Shown in pieces: positions 15,394 to 23,301 of a DNA stretch of 23,302 bases. The stretch lies in the NCBI GenBank assembly GCA_964607765.1, contig CAZSNT010000160.1, positions 1-23,302 on the forward strand. Reading direction: 5' to 3'. The notes beneath the pieces are model-generated. The model saw nothing but the letters and a program-made list of their open reading frames with translations, was not told the origin of the DNA and ran no database searches. The stretch's first letter is position 1. Each line of letters starts with the position of its first letter. A program made the translations under genes and the position numbers. This DNA is from CAZSNT01 sp964607765. GTDB lineage: Bacteria > Verrucomicrobiota > Lentisphaeria > Oligosphaerales > JABHEG01.

Positions 15394-15414
15394 GCAGGAT
15401 GCAGGATGCAGAAT
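15394..15414 (+). repeat. Heptanucleotide tandem repeat (GCAGGAT/GCAGAAT) touching a start codon
   Basis: Three 7-bp units, GCAGGAT twice then GCAGAAT. The last two bases of the final unit are the AT of the aminotransferase start codon. This is the same unit family as at 2644-2671. Confidence 0.8.
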
Positions 15415-16801
15415 GAGAGATGAACCGAACAGATCTCCGGCTTCGTTCGAGCTCTCGGAGTACGGGCGCCGTTCATCGTGTCCCTCGCCGGTGAACCGGA
15501 TGATGGCTGCGTTTGCGTCCGACTTCCGCGACGGACTCGATGTCAACCTCGGCGTGGGTTACGTGAATGAGCAGACCATTCCGAAGGAGTCGTTTGTCGA
15601 GGCGTTGGGCGAGGTGTGTCGGGAGCCCGGGGCGCATCGCGCGGCATTCAATTACGGCGGGCCACGCGGTTCCTCGAACCTCATTGCGGCGGCGAAGCGT
15701 TTTCTTGTTCGGCAGCACGGTGTATCGCCCGCTGCCGCTGCACGCAACGAACTGATCATCGGGCCTTCCGGCGCGACAAGCCTGCTGCAGGGCATCGCGG
15801 CCGTGCTGGCTCCGGGCATTGTGGTCACCACGGACCCGATGTACTACATCTACTGCAATTTCCTGGAGCGCAGAGGCTTCGAGGTGGTGACCGTGCCGGA
15901 GGACGCGGAGGGCATGTGTATGGAGGCCCTGGAGCGTCGCATTGACGCGTTAGGGGCCGACGTGCAGTGCATCCGGTTCGTGTACGCGGTCACGGTCAGC
16001 AACCCGACCTGCACGATTCTGTCCAACTCACGGCGCTTGGGATTGGTCGATGCGGTATCGCGTCTGTCGCGGCGGCTCGGGCGGCGCGTTCCGCTTGTCT
16101 TGGACTGCGCCTACGAGGCGCTGATCCATGACCCGTCCGTGGCGCCGCCCGTGTCCGGGCTCAACGCTGATGAGTTGGGGATTGTCTACGAAGTGGGGTC
16201 GTTGTCCAAGGTCCTCGCTCCAGCGTTGCGCATCGGCACGATGATCGGCCCGGACAGCGCGTTCCTCCGTGCCATGGTTCAGCACACGAGCGATGTTGGG
16301 TTCAGCGCGCCCATGATGACGCAGGAGGTGGCGGAGATCATGCTCGAACGGCACTGCGATGAGCAGTTGCGCCGAGTGACTGCCGGCTACAGGGAGAAAT
16401 CCCGCTGCGTTGGCGAGTGGCTCAGGGAAATGTTGGGCGATGCGGTGGTCTCGTGTACCGGCGGGCAGGCGGGGTTCTACTTCTACCTGACGCTGCGCGA
16501 TGTGGAGACGAGCGAGGGCTCACCGTTCTTCCGATTCCTGACCCGCACGACCGGGGATCCCGCCATCGACGGGCCTGACGTGGCGAGGAAGGCACGGGTG
16601 ATCTACATTCCAGGCGAGTACTGTGTGCATCCGCGAGGGCCGCTTGCCGCTGTCGGGCGGCGGCAACTGCGGCTGTCCTACGGGTTCGAGGAGTTGCGTA
16701 ACATCAAACGTGCCGTGCACCACATGCGCGAAGCGCTCGAGTATGCCCGGTCTTGCGAGGATGGGGCGGCGAAGCAGGCAGAAGGACCGGTGCGGCAATG
16801 A
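15413..16801 (+). CDS. PLP-dependent aminotransferase, class I/II (MocR/AAT-like fold)
   Basis: 462 aa. Fold-type I PLP enzyme. The Schiff-base lysine is Lys266 in EVGSLSKVLAPALRIG. Asp231 (LVLDCAYEAL) contacts the pyridine nitrogen and Asn197 (VSNPTC) the ring. Arg273 lies after the lysine, and a late QLRLSYGF supplies the substrate carboxylate Arg. The N-terminus GRRSSCPSPVNRMMAAF then DVNLGVGYVNEQTIP matches family starts, which supports the ATG at 15413 over later ones. This start lies in the heptamer repeat, and the ribosome site (AGGA) is part of the repeat. The substrate is unknown. The stop overlaps the next start (ATGA). First gene of an apparent five-gene operon. Confidence 0.9.
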   Translation: MRDEPNRSPASFELSEYGRRSSCPSPVNRMMAAFASDFRDGLDVNLGVGYVNEQTIPKESFVEALGEVCREPGAHRAAFNYGGPRGSSNLIAAAKRFLVRQHGVSPAAAARNELIIGPSGATSLLQGIAAVLAPGIVVTTDPMYYIYCNFLERRGFEVVTVPEDAEGMCMEALERRIDALGADVQCIRFVYAVTVSNPTCTILSNSRRLGLVDAVSRLSRRLGRRVPLVLDCAYEALIHDPSVAPPVSGLNADELGIVYEVGSLSKVLAPALRIGTMIGPDSAFLRAMVQHTSDVGFSAPMMTQEVAEIMLERHCDEQLRRVTAGYREKSRCVGEWLREMLGDAVVSCTGGQAGFYFYLTLRDVETSEGSPFFRFLTRTTGDPAIDGPDVARKARVIYIPGEYCVHPRGPLAAVGRRQLRLSYGFEELRNIKRAVHHMREALEYARSCEDGAAKQAEGPVRQ

Positions 16802-17160
16802 CAGAATCACGTTCGGCTCTGGCGAAGGTGGCTCCGTTCGTACAGCGCGCGCGTGTTCTGGTCGTCGGTCGCGAGCGGATCCTGCGCTTGCAGAAACGGC
16901 TGCGCTTCGTGCTGATCACCACGGACGCGTCCGAGAACACGGTTGCCTGGATGTCGCGGCGGCTGGAACATTGCCCCGTGGTCCGCGGTCTGACTGCGGA
17001 TGACGTGTCTGACCTTTTCGACCTGCACAACGCGCGTGTTGTGGGGTTCCGGAAGTCGTCGCTGGCTGATGCCTGTTATAAAGGCATCAGCGGTCTGACG
17101 AGTAGCGAGGAGCGAGGAGCAGGCAGCGAGGAGCCGGGCCCTGCTCCGCCAGGGGTATAG
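16798..17160 (+). CDS. L7Ae/L30e-like (YlxQ-type) RNA-binding protein with repeat-encoded tail
   Basis: 120 aa. Residues 12-96 follow the L7Ae/YlxQ pattern: VQRARVLVVGRERILRLQKR, then RFVLITTDASENT, then CPVVRGLTADDVSDLF, and finally a VVGFRKSSLADA strand-helix. The family binds kink-turn RNA or the ribosome. The match is by pattern and is moderate. The start overlaps the aminotransferase stop (ATGA), implying coupled translation. The last 20 residues (about 101-120, Glu/Gly/Pro rich) are encoded by the heptamer repeat at 17105-17132 and its flank, so the true C-terminus may once have ended earlier. Being in a metabolic operon rather than next to nusA/infB is unusual for YlxQ. Confidence 0.65.
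   Translation: MTESRSALAKVAPFVQRARVLVVGRERILRLQKRLRFVLITTDASENTVAWMSRRLEHCPVVRGLTADDVSDLFDLHNARVVGFRKSSLADACYKGISGLTSSEERGAGSEEPGPAPPGV
17105..17132 (+). repeat. Heptanucleotide tandem repeat (GCGAGGA)
   Basis: Four 7-bp units: GCGAGGA, GCGAGGA, GCAGGCA, GCGAGGA. The array is inside the 3' end of the L7Ae-like gene. It has the same 7-bp period as the repeats at 2644 and 15394 but a different unit. Confidence 0.75.
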
Positions 17161-17179
17161 GTCGTATGCGTCGTATACC
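17154..17179 (+). repeat. Nonamer duplication with flanking inverted hexamers
   Basis: GTCGTATGC (17161-17169) is followed by GTCGTATAC (17170-17178). GGTATA at 17154-17159 pairs with TATACC at 17174-17179. It fills the gap between the L7Ae-like gene and the next gene. Confidence 0.6.
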
Positions 17180-17200
17180 TCCCTGCGGTCGGGAATCGCG

Positions 17201-18184
17201 ATGGTGACTATGACCAGGCGCCGTAACAAACGATGGCTGAGGAGACTGCTGGTGGGCGTGTTGCTTGTTGGTATCGGCACGGTTGCGGTGGTGTCGGCGA
17301 TCACGGCCGGGCTTGTGGGGCCGGCGGTCTGTCGTCCCGCCGCGTTGCGGCTTGCCGAGGCGCCGGGCGTGCGCACGGACAACCGTGTGACCGTGATGAC
17401 GCTGAACCTGGCCCACGGGCGGGGGAATGGCCGGAACCAGTGCCTGCAGTCGGGCCGCAGGATCCGTGGGACGCTGGGCGTGGTGGCTGAGCTGCTGCGG
17501 CGCGAGCAGCCGGACGTGGTGGCGCTACAGGAGGCGGACGGCGAGTCGGTGTGGAGCGGCGATTTCGACCACGTGACCACGCTGGGGCGCGACGCGGGTT
17601 TCTTTACCGGGTGCCGTGCCGAAAACGTGCGCGGACTGGGGCTGTCCTATGGTACAGCGCTGCTTTCGCAGTTCGCGCTCGCCGATCCGGCGGCCCACAC
17701 GTTTGCGGCGTCGCCGCCGACGTTCAGCAAGGGCTTTGTGGTGGCGGGGATCCGGCACCCGGCCTCGGCTCGGCCAATCGATATCGTGTCCGTACACCTG
17801 GACTTCTCCCGTTCCTCGGTCCGGCGCAGGCAGGTGGACCACATGATTCGTGTGCTGCGCGACCGCGGTCGGCCGCTGGTTGTGATGGGCGACTTCAACT
17901 GTGAGTGGGGCCCGGGCACGACGCCGGTCACTCGGCTGGCCGCCGCTTTGGGATTGCGCGCCTACCGCCCGGAAGACGATGGCATGGCGACTTTTCCCAC
18001 CATGGATCGACGTCTGGACTGGATCCTGGTTTCCCCCGAACTGCGGTTCCTGTCCTGTCGGACGTTGCCTGACGTTGTTTCGGATCACTTGCCGATAGTC
18101 GCCGAGCTGGAGCTCACGCCGCGTGTCGTTGACTCTCGCAGAGCCACAGAACTCGCAATGGAGAAGCTGACCCCCCATGGTTGA
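17201..18184 (+). CDS. Membrane-anchored endonuclease/exonuclease/phosphatase family protein
   Basis: 327 aa. A basic N-terminus (MTRRRNKRWLRR) and one hydrophobic segment (about 16-40) form an uncleaved anchor or signal. The catalytic EEP domain follows with all expected residues: Asn69 (MTLNLAHG), Glu111 (ALQEAD), His199 (VSVHLD), Asp231 and Asn233 (MGDFNC), Asp273 (RRLDWILVS), and Asp295-His296 (SDHLPIVAEL). Members cleave phosphodiesters in DNA, RNA, sphingomyelin or phosphoinositides. An exported location suggests a phospholipid or extracellular substrate. GGGAA precedes the ATG at 17201. It overlaps the HAD gene by eight bases. Confidence 0.88.
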   Translation: MVTMTRRRNKRWLRRLLVGVLLVGIGTVAVVSAITAGLVGPAVCRPAALRLAEAPGVRTDNRVTVMTLNLAHGRGNGRNQCLQSGRRIRGTLGVVAELLRREQPDVVALQEADGESVWSGDFDHVTTLGRDAGFFTGCRAENVRGLGLSYGTALLSQFALADPAAHTFAASPPTFSKGFVVAGIRHPASARPIDIVSVHLDFSRSSVRRRQVDHMIRVLRDRGRPLVVMGDFNCEWGPGTTPVTRLAAALGLRAYRPEDDGMATFPTMDRRLDWILVSPELRFLSCRTLPDVVSDHLPIVAELELTPRVVDSRRATELAMEKLTPHG

Positions 18185-18833
18185 GGCCGTGATTTTTGAT
18201 TTGGACGGTACGCTGCTGGACTCGGAAGTACTGTGGGTGGAGGCGCTGCAGCAGGCGTATCTGCGTCGCGGCTGCATTATGTCCGATGCGGAGGCGAGGC
18301 GGCTTGTTTACGGTCGGGCCTGGCTCGACATCTACGACGACGTGAGTCGGGAGTACCCCGGTGTCTACGCCAGCATCGAGGAGTTGGAGCCTGTGACCGA
18401 GTCGATTTTCCGGGAGCTCGGCAGTTCCCGCGACATCCGCATTCACTCATCCATCGCGCTGCTGCGGCGTCTGGCGGCGAGCTTCCCGCTCTCCATCGTG
18501 TCCGGCTCCACCCGCCGGACTATCGCGGACAGCATCGAGGCGATGGCGATTGACGAGTGCGTGCGTTTCTACATCGGCACGGAAGACTACAGCCGCGGCA
18601 AGCCGGATCCCATGTGTTTTCTGCTTGCCGCCGAGGCCTTCGGTGTGCCGGCTCCAAGCTGTCTGGTGTTCGAGGATTCAGCGGCCGGTGTTCTGGGTGC
18701 CAAGCGCGCCGGCATGATGTGCGTCGGTCTGCAGCGCGAGGGGCGGCCTGCCCAGGATTTGAGCGCGGCTGACGAAGTTCTTGCCGACCTGGCCGAGTTC
18801 GAGCTCGCGCGGTACATGGAAAACGCGACATGA
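18177..18833 (+). CDS. HAD superfamily hydrolase, beta-phosphoglucomutase-like
   Basis: 218 aa. HAD motif I is FDLDGTLLDSE, with nucleophile Asp8 and acid/base Asp10. The helical cap is at about 17-85. Motif II is Ser109 (IVSGST), motif III Lys142 (RGKPDP) and motif IV Glu166-Asp167 (FEDSAAG). This is subclass I with a C1 cap, typical of phosphoglycolate phosphatase or beta-phosphoglucomutase relatives. It dephosphorylates small phosphometabolites or isomerises sugar phosphates in the cytoplasm. It overlaps both neighbours (8 bp and ATGA), so it is inside the operon. Confidence 0.92.
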   Translation: MVEAVIFDLDGTLLDSEVLWVEALQQAYLRRGCIMSDAEARRLVYGRAWLDIYDDVSREYPGVYASIEELEPVTESIFRELGSSRDIRIHSSIALLRRLAASFPLSIVSGSTRRTIADSIEAMAIDECVRFYIGTEDYSRGKPDPMCFLLAAEAFGVPAPSCLVFEDSAAGVLGAKRAGMMCVGLQREGRPAQDLSAADEVLADLAEFELARYMENAT

Positions 18834-20665
18834 CGGATGCGGACAGCGCCGGAGCGAGTATCCCGGCTCGCAGTGAGATTCCTGCCGAAACGTGCTGGGA
18901 CGTGGAGTCGCTCTTTGCGGACGGCGCGGCGTGGCAGGCGGCGTTCGGCGACATCGAGCCGCTGGTCGACGACCTCGAGACCATGCGCGGGACGCTCAAT
19001 GCGTCCGAACGCGTGGCGCGGTTCCTGGAACGCCAGACCGAGCTGGGCAGGCTGCTGGACAGGCTCTATGTCTACGCGCATCTGCGCAGCGACGAGGATG
19101 TGGGCGACACGGCAAACCAGGCGCGGCTCACGCGGATTCGCGGCGAACTGGCAGCGGTCTCGGCGCGTCTTGCCTGGTTCGAGCCGGAGCTGTTGCGTCA
19201 GAGCGAGGCGACGTTGCGCGAATGGCGCGCGAGCGAGGAGCTGCAGGACTACCGTTATTTCGTGACGAAGCTCCTGCGCCGCCGCCCGCACACGCTGTCG
19301 GATGCCGAGGAGGCGCTGCTGGCCCGTGTCGGCGATGTGCTCGCCGGTCCGCAGCACGTGTTCTCGCTGCTGACGAACGCCGACATGCGCTTCCCTCACA
19401 TCAAGGATGGCGACGGGCAGGAGCAGGAGCTGAGCCAGGGGCGCTACCTGACCTTCATGATCGATGCGTGTCGGGACGTGCGTCGCGGTGCGTTCGAGGC
19501 GCTCTACGACACGTTCGGCGCGGTCAGAAACACGCTGGCGTGCACGTTGTCGCACCACGTGAAGACGCACAACCTGATCGCACAGACCAGGCATTTCGGC
19601 TCTGCGCTCGAGGCGGCGCTGCTCGATGACAACATCCCGGTCGTGTTGTACGAGTCGCTGATTGGCGCCGTGCACGATGCGCTGCCCGCGTTGCACGATT
19701 ACATCGCGCTGCGTCGGGACCGGCTGGGCCTGGACGACTTGGATATGCACGACATCTACGTGCCCATCGTGCCGGACTGCGACCTGCGCGTACCGTTCGA
19801 GCAGGCCCGGGACTGGGTGCTGGCCGCGTGCAGACCTCTGGGCAGTGAGTATGTGGCGGCCCTGCAAAGCGCATTCACCGACCGCTGGCTGGACGTCTGC
19901 GAGAACCGGGGCAAGCGTTCCGGGGCGTACTCCAGCGGATGCTACGACAGCCTGCCTTTCATCCTCATGAACTACCAGGGCCGGGTCGATGATGTGTTCA
20001 CGCTCGCGCACGAGCTGGGCCACTCCGTGCACAGCTGGCTGGCGAACCGGGCGCAGCCGCCGCAGACCGCCGACTACCCCATCTTCGTTGCGGAGATCGC
20101 ATCGACTGCCAACGAGGGGCTGCTGCTGCACTACCTGCTGGAGACGCAGCACGACCCGCGTTTCCGCGCCTACCTGCTGAACCACCTGTGCGACGGGTTC
20201 CGGACTACGGTCTACCGGCAGACGATGTTCGCGGAGTTCGAGAAGCACATCCACGAGAAGGAGGCCGGTGGCGATCCGCTCACGCCCGACCTGCTCTGCG
20301 ATGATTACTACGGTCTGAACGCGGCCTACCACGGCGCGAGCATCCGCGCTGACCGCCGGATAGCACTGGAGTGGGCGCGGATTCCGCACTTCTACTACAA
20401 CTTCTACGTCTACAAGTACGCGACCAGTTTCTGCGCCTCGCAGCTGTTCCTGGACCAGATCCTGGCGGGGGGAAGCGGGCGTGACCGGTTCCTCAATCTG
20501 CTCCGCGCCGGCGGCTCGGCGGACCCGCTCGACCTGGTCCGGGCCGCAGGCGTGGATCTGTCCGACACGCAGACGCTGCGGACCGCGTTCGGCCGCTTTG
20601 CCCGCGCCGTGACGGAACTGCGCGCCGTGCTCGAGGCCCTGCCCGCACAGGGCACGCACTCCTGA
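18830..20665 (+). CDS. pepF: Oligoendopeptidase F, M3 metallopeptidase
   Basis: 611 aa, normal for the M3B family. It degrades short peptides in the cytoplasm. The zinc site is His394-Glu-Leu-Gly-His398 (LAHELGHSVHSW), with the third ligand Glu422 (FVAEIASTANEGLL). The preceding GAYSSGCYDSLPFILMNYQG and the later YYGLNAAYHG, then RIPHFYYNFYVYKYATSF equivalent, are family landmarks. The start overlaps the HAD stop (ATGA). It ends at TGA 20663-20665, and a toxin remnant continues in the same frame directly after the stop. Last gene of the plus-strand operon. Confidence 0.95.
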   Translation: MTDADSAGASIPARSEIPAETCWDVESLFADGAAWQAAFGDIEPLVDDLETMRGTLNASERVARFLERQTELGRLLDRLYVYAHLRSDEDVGDTANQARLTRIRGELAAVSARLAWFEPELLRQSEATLREWRASEELQDYRYFVTKLLRRRPHTLSDAEEALLARVGDVLAGPQHVFSLLTNADMRFPHIKDGDGQEQELSQGRYLTFMIDACRDVRRGAFEALYDTFGAVRNTLACTLSHHVKTHNLIAQTRHFGSALEAALLDDNIPVVLYESLIGAVHDALPALHDYIALRRDRLGLDDLDMHDIYVPIVPDCDLRVPFEQARDWVLAACRPLGSEYVAALQSAFTDRWLDVCENRGKRSGAYSSGCYDSLPFILMNYQGRVDDVFTLAHELGHSVHSWLANRAQPPQTADYPIFVAEIASTANEGLLLHYLLETQHDPRFRAYLLNHLCDGFRTTVYRQTMFAEFEKHIHEKEAGGDPLTPDLLCDDYYGLNAAYHGASIRADRRIALEWARIPHFYYNFYVYKYATSFCASQLFLDQILAGGSGRDRFLNLLRAGGSADPLDLVRAAGVDLSDTQTLRTAFGRFARAVTELRAVLEALPAQGTHS

Positions 20666-20797
20666 CCGGAACTGAAGGGGAAGTTCGCCGGACTGCGCAA
20701 GTTCCGTGTGGGTGACTACCGCATCATCTTCGCGATCATCGGGGACTCGGTGCCTGTGACTCGGGTCGGTCACCGGCGGGACGTCTGCCGGGGGTGA
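20666..20797 (+). pseudogene. RelE/ParE-family toxin, C-terminal remnant
   Basis: The frame immediately after the pepF stop encodes 43 residues ending at TGA 20795-20797. It reads LKGKFAGLRKFRVGDYRIIF, then an IGDSVPVTRVGHRRDV stretch. This is the last half of a RelE/ParE toxin (family pattern LxGxxxGxxRxRVGDYRxIY...VxRxGHRRxVY). The usual length is 85-95 aa. The N-terminal half is missing, no start codon or ribosome site exists, and no antitoxin gene is adjacent. It appears to be a deletion remnant fused to the end of pepF. Confidence 0.75.
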
Positions 20798-21071
20798 GAG
20801 GTCAAAGCCTTAGGGTGTCGTGAGATCTGGCTTCGCAGCAGGAAGTTCATGAGGAATGCGGGTTAGGGATCTTGACGTGCCCCAAAGTCCACTGTGCGGC
20901 CAGAGGGGGACTGCGGCAGGACCGCTTTCCCCTCCGCAACGACGTCCCAGGCCCCCGTAACGCAATGTGCCTTCCGGAACCTATGTCGATAATCGCTGCC
21001 AGTGGCGATATGTTCGATGGCGAGACGGTCCACAACGCTTTCTTCGACCGCCGGTTTCACGAGGAGCCATC
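20798..21071. other. Region of uncertain coding status before the DUF2283 gene
   Basis: 274 bases. On the plus strand a frame from 20872 (67 codons) ends in an ATGA overlap with the DUF2283 start. Its peptide has no recognisable domain, and no ribosome site precedes it. On the minus strand two frames of 62-65 codons are also open. I cannot decide whether any is real. A degraded partner gene of the toxin remnant or of DUF2283 is possible. Confidence 0.3.
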
Positions 21072-21269
21072 ATGAGAGTTCGATACTTCCCGGACACTGA
21101 CACGCTGTTGGTCACCTTCAGCGAGGCCCCCATCGCCGACACGCGCGACCTGAACGAGGACGTCCTCGTCGAACTGGACGAGGAAGGCCATGTTGTCTGC
21201 ATGACCATCGAGCACGCCAGACAGCAGACGAATGTCGACGAGTTTTCCTACCAGCTTGCCACTGCCTAG
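21072..21269 (+). CDS. DUF2283 domain-containing protein
   Basis: 65 aa. The pattern MRVRYFPDTDTLLVTFSEAP, then DLNEDVLVELDEEGHVVCMTIEHA, is the DUF2283 fold (small all-beta protein with a bipartite D-x-D/E and LDExGxVVxxxIExA). GAGGAG lies five bases before the ATG. In other genomes such genes often stand next to DUF4258 or toxin-like genes, which fits the RelE remnant nearby. The function is not established. It stands alone here. Confidence 0.85.
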   Translation: MRVRYFPDTDTLLVTFSEAPIADTRDLNEDVLVELDEEGHVVCMTIEHARQQTNVDEFSYQLATA

Positions 21270-21400
21270 GAGAACTGGGCGAACAGACTGACAGCCGCCA
21301 AACGCCGGCCTGCGGCCGTTGTTCGCCTCCGAGGTGACCTGGATATCGTGGATTCGACGCTGAGTGTCGTGGCCCTGACCGGCAGGCGGACGTCATAAGG

Positions 21401-21922
21401 ATGATGGAGGACCTCAGCACCTTGTTCTGGACGCCGACGTGCATCGCGTTGGTGTTGGCAGCGGCTGTGTGCGTCGGGCTGGTTTCGACAGTCAGGGAGG
21501 AGGCCAAAATCCTGAGACTCGTCCGGCTCGTGTCAGCTGCGCGCGCATTGCTTCTGCTCGCCTGTCTTCTCGCGGCGGTATGTGGGGGACGAGCGACTCC
21601 TGCTGATCACTACACGGCCCTCATGCGAGTGTCGGGCAGGCGATTGGCAGCTTGCATTGCCGAGAGACGTCCAGGCGCACGCGTGGCTGTCTTGTTGGCG
21701 CCGGAGAGCACTGCCTGCCGCCGAGATTCACTTGCCGTGCTGGATGGACTCCGGAGTAGCCGCACGGGCAGCCTGAAGGTCACGTCCAGCATCGATTTCC
21801 CGTCCCTGTCGATTGTTGCCCAGGAAGAGACGACCCCCGGAGAAGGGAGGCAGCGATTGGCGGATCAGGAGAGAGTAGAGGCGGCTTTTTCAGCAGGAGT
21901 GCTGGAGAGGAGGACACGATGA
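21401..21922 (+). CDS. Hypothetical membrane protein with two N-terminal helices
   Basis: 173 aa, not recognised. Hydrophobic segments lie at about 8-28 (FWTPTCIALVLAAAVCVGLVS) and 43-63 (SAARALLLLACLLAAVCGG). A short loop of mixed charge lies between them, and about 110 mostly soluble residues follow. The soluble part contains ARVAVLLAPESTACRRDSLAVLDGL. The ATG at 21401 is directly followed by a second ATG; either may be used. The stop overlaps the next gene (ATGA), and the junction supports both frames. Function unknown. Confidence 0.6.
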   Translation: MMEDLSTLFWTPTCIALVLAAAVCVGLVSTVREEAKILRLVRLVSAARALLLLACLLAAVCGGRATPADHYTALMRVSGRRLAACIAERRPGARVAVLLAPESTACRRDSLAVLDGLRSSRTGSLKVTSSIDFPSLSIVAQEETTPGEGRQRLADQERVEAAFSAGVLERRTR

Positions 21923-23301
21923 ACGCAGGGCGCATCACATGGCAATGGGGCGGAGTCGCAATCCGCGCCGCGTTGATATCCGGCGCATTGCTGGCGCTGC
22001 CTGCCTGGTCCCAACTGCGCCTCAACGCCAGTCTGAGGGCCGAACGGATTGCGATCCTCGAAGGGGAGACGCTCGAACAGAGCATCGCGAAACTCTGTCG
22101 CCTCAAAATGTCCAGGCTGAACGTGCCGGAAGAGGCGACCTTCGGCGGGCCTGGGATTCCCATTCCCTGCTCGCATGAGATCTGGGACATTCATCTTGTG
22201 CTCAACAACCCTCGATTCCTGAAGGTGCACCGAGAGCTGTCACAGCTGCCAAAGGACGAAGCAGCCCGGCTGGTAGCCAGTGGGATCGACAGGGCACTCA
22301 CGCAATACGAGGCGACGTTCGATGGGGTCGTTGCAGGGCACATTGAGTCTTGCAGGAAGGCCGGCAAACCGCTCACTATGGGGTTTGGCATGAGCAACCG
22401 GCCCGACGGGGCCCCACCAATGTGCGGTTTGCGCTACCAGCTTTTCGCGTTGGTCCTTGCTGCTGGCAGCCTTGAACTGACAGATGCCAGGGCGGCCGTG
22501 TACAGAGTCATCGCCGCAGCCGCAAAGCAGCGGCCTCTGCTCTACCGCGACCATGAGGAAATCGACGAACGGGCGCGAAACAGTCTGCTGTATAGCGGTT
22601 CGTTGCTGAACAGGCAGGTCCTTGCCTCGGGACTCATCGGGACTGCTTCCAATAGCGAGGCTATGAGGCTGAAGGCGGCCGCCCTGGGGGTCGGGCTGAT
22701 TCGGGTTGCGCTCACACACTACGACGCCGAGCGGACGTTCAATACGTGGGACGAGCAAGTCGACAGACGGGCTGATTTCAGTAAGGGCAAGCAATACGTG
22801 ACGTTCGCCGGCAGCCTCGACGATGACATGTTCCGGAACCTGACGTTCGACTACAAGACAGGCCGGTCCCCGGGCCAGATAGGCTGGATGAACAGAGAGT
22901 ACGTGATCTTCGACGACGGAACCGTACGAACGGTGGCGCTGGCTGGACCGGGTTCACTCACACTGGTCACGGAGGGATATTTCAGGGAAGGGCCTGAACC
23001 GTACATTGGCTCGATTACGTACCGCGTCCCGGAAAACGAGAGCGTTGGGGACAACTCTCCCGAGACGATGGCCCGGCAGCGGCAGGCGTATACCGAATCC
23101 TTGGAGGCATCCGGGATGTTCGTGGAGCCAAACAACACCTTGGTCAGCCAAACCCTGAGGAGTTCGGGAGAGCTTCGTCTGACTGTACAGTTCCACTTCG
23201 CCGGAGAAGAAGATCCTGTGCGGAAGATCCTCCTCCGTGTCACAGCGGGTAAGCGTACGGCCATCCCGCCTTCACTGCCCCGTGTATTCCCCATACAGTA
23301 A
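21919..23301 (+). CDS. Hypothetical secreted protein, translationally coupled
   Basis: 460 aa, not recognised. A hydrophobic segment at about 11-30 (GVAIRAALISGALLALPAW, then SQ) resembles a signal peptide. The middle (about 100-250) is helical with repeated Ala-rich stretches. The C-terminal third is strand-rich, with aromatic and charged residues (FRNLTFDYKTGRSPGQIGWM, then YVIFDDGTVRTVAL). It starts in an ATGA overlap with the membrane-protein gene and ends one base before the window edge. Envelope or extracellular location is inferred. No catalytic motif is seen. Confidence 0.75.
   Translation: MNAGRITWQWGGVAIRAALISGALLALPAWSQLRLNASLRAERIAILEGETLEQSIAKLCRLKMSRLNVPEEATFGGPGIPIPCSHEIWDIHLVLNNPRFLKVHRELSQLPKDEAARLVASGIDRALTQYEATFDGVVAGHIESCRKAGKPLTMGFGMSNRPDGAPPMCGLRYQLFALVLAAGSLELTDARAAVYRVIAAAAKQRPLLYRDHEEIDERARNSLLYSGSLLNRQVLASGLIGTASNSEAMRLKAAALGVGLIRVALTHYDAERTFNTWDEQVDRRADFSKGKQYVTFAGSLDDDMFRNLTFDYKTGRSPGQIGWMNREYVIFDDGTVRTVALAGPGSLTLVTEGYFREGPEPYIGSITYRVPENESVGDNSPETMARQRQAYTESLEASGMFVEPNNTLVSQTLRSSGELRLTVQFHFAGEEDPVRKILLRVTAGKRTAIPPSLPRVFPIQ

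Noticed and set aside
15320..15412. N-terminal extension of the aminotransferase
   Set aside because: It is encoded by the promoter candidate and the repeat; family homology begins after the ATG at 15413.
15222..15476. N-terminal extension of the second Gfo/Idh/MocA protein by 85 residues
   Set aside because: It crosses the heptamer repeat and promoter area. The ATG at 15221 has a near-perfect ribosome site and begins the Rossmann fold.
18587..20773. 728-codon minus-strand open frame opposite pepF
   Set aside because: It is a shadow of GC-rich codon usage. The plus frame carries HELGH and all M3 landmarks, while the minus frame is rich in Gln/Arg/Val with no domain.
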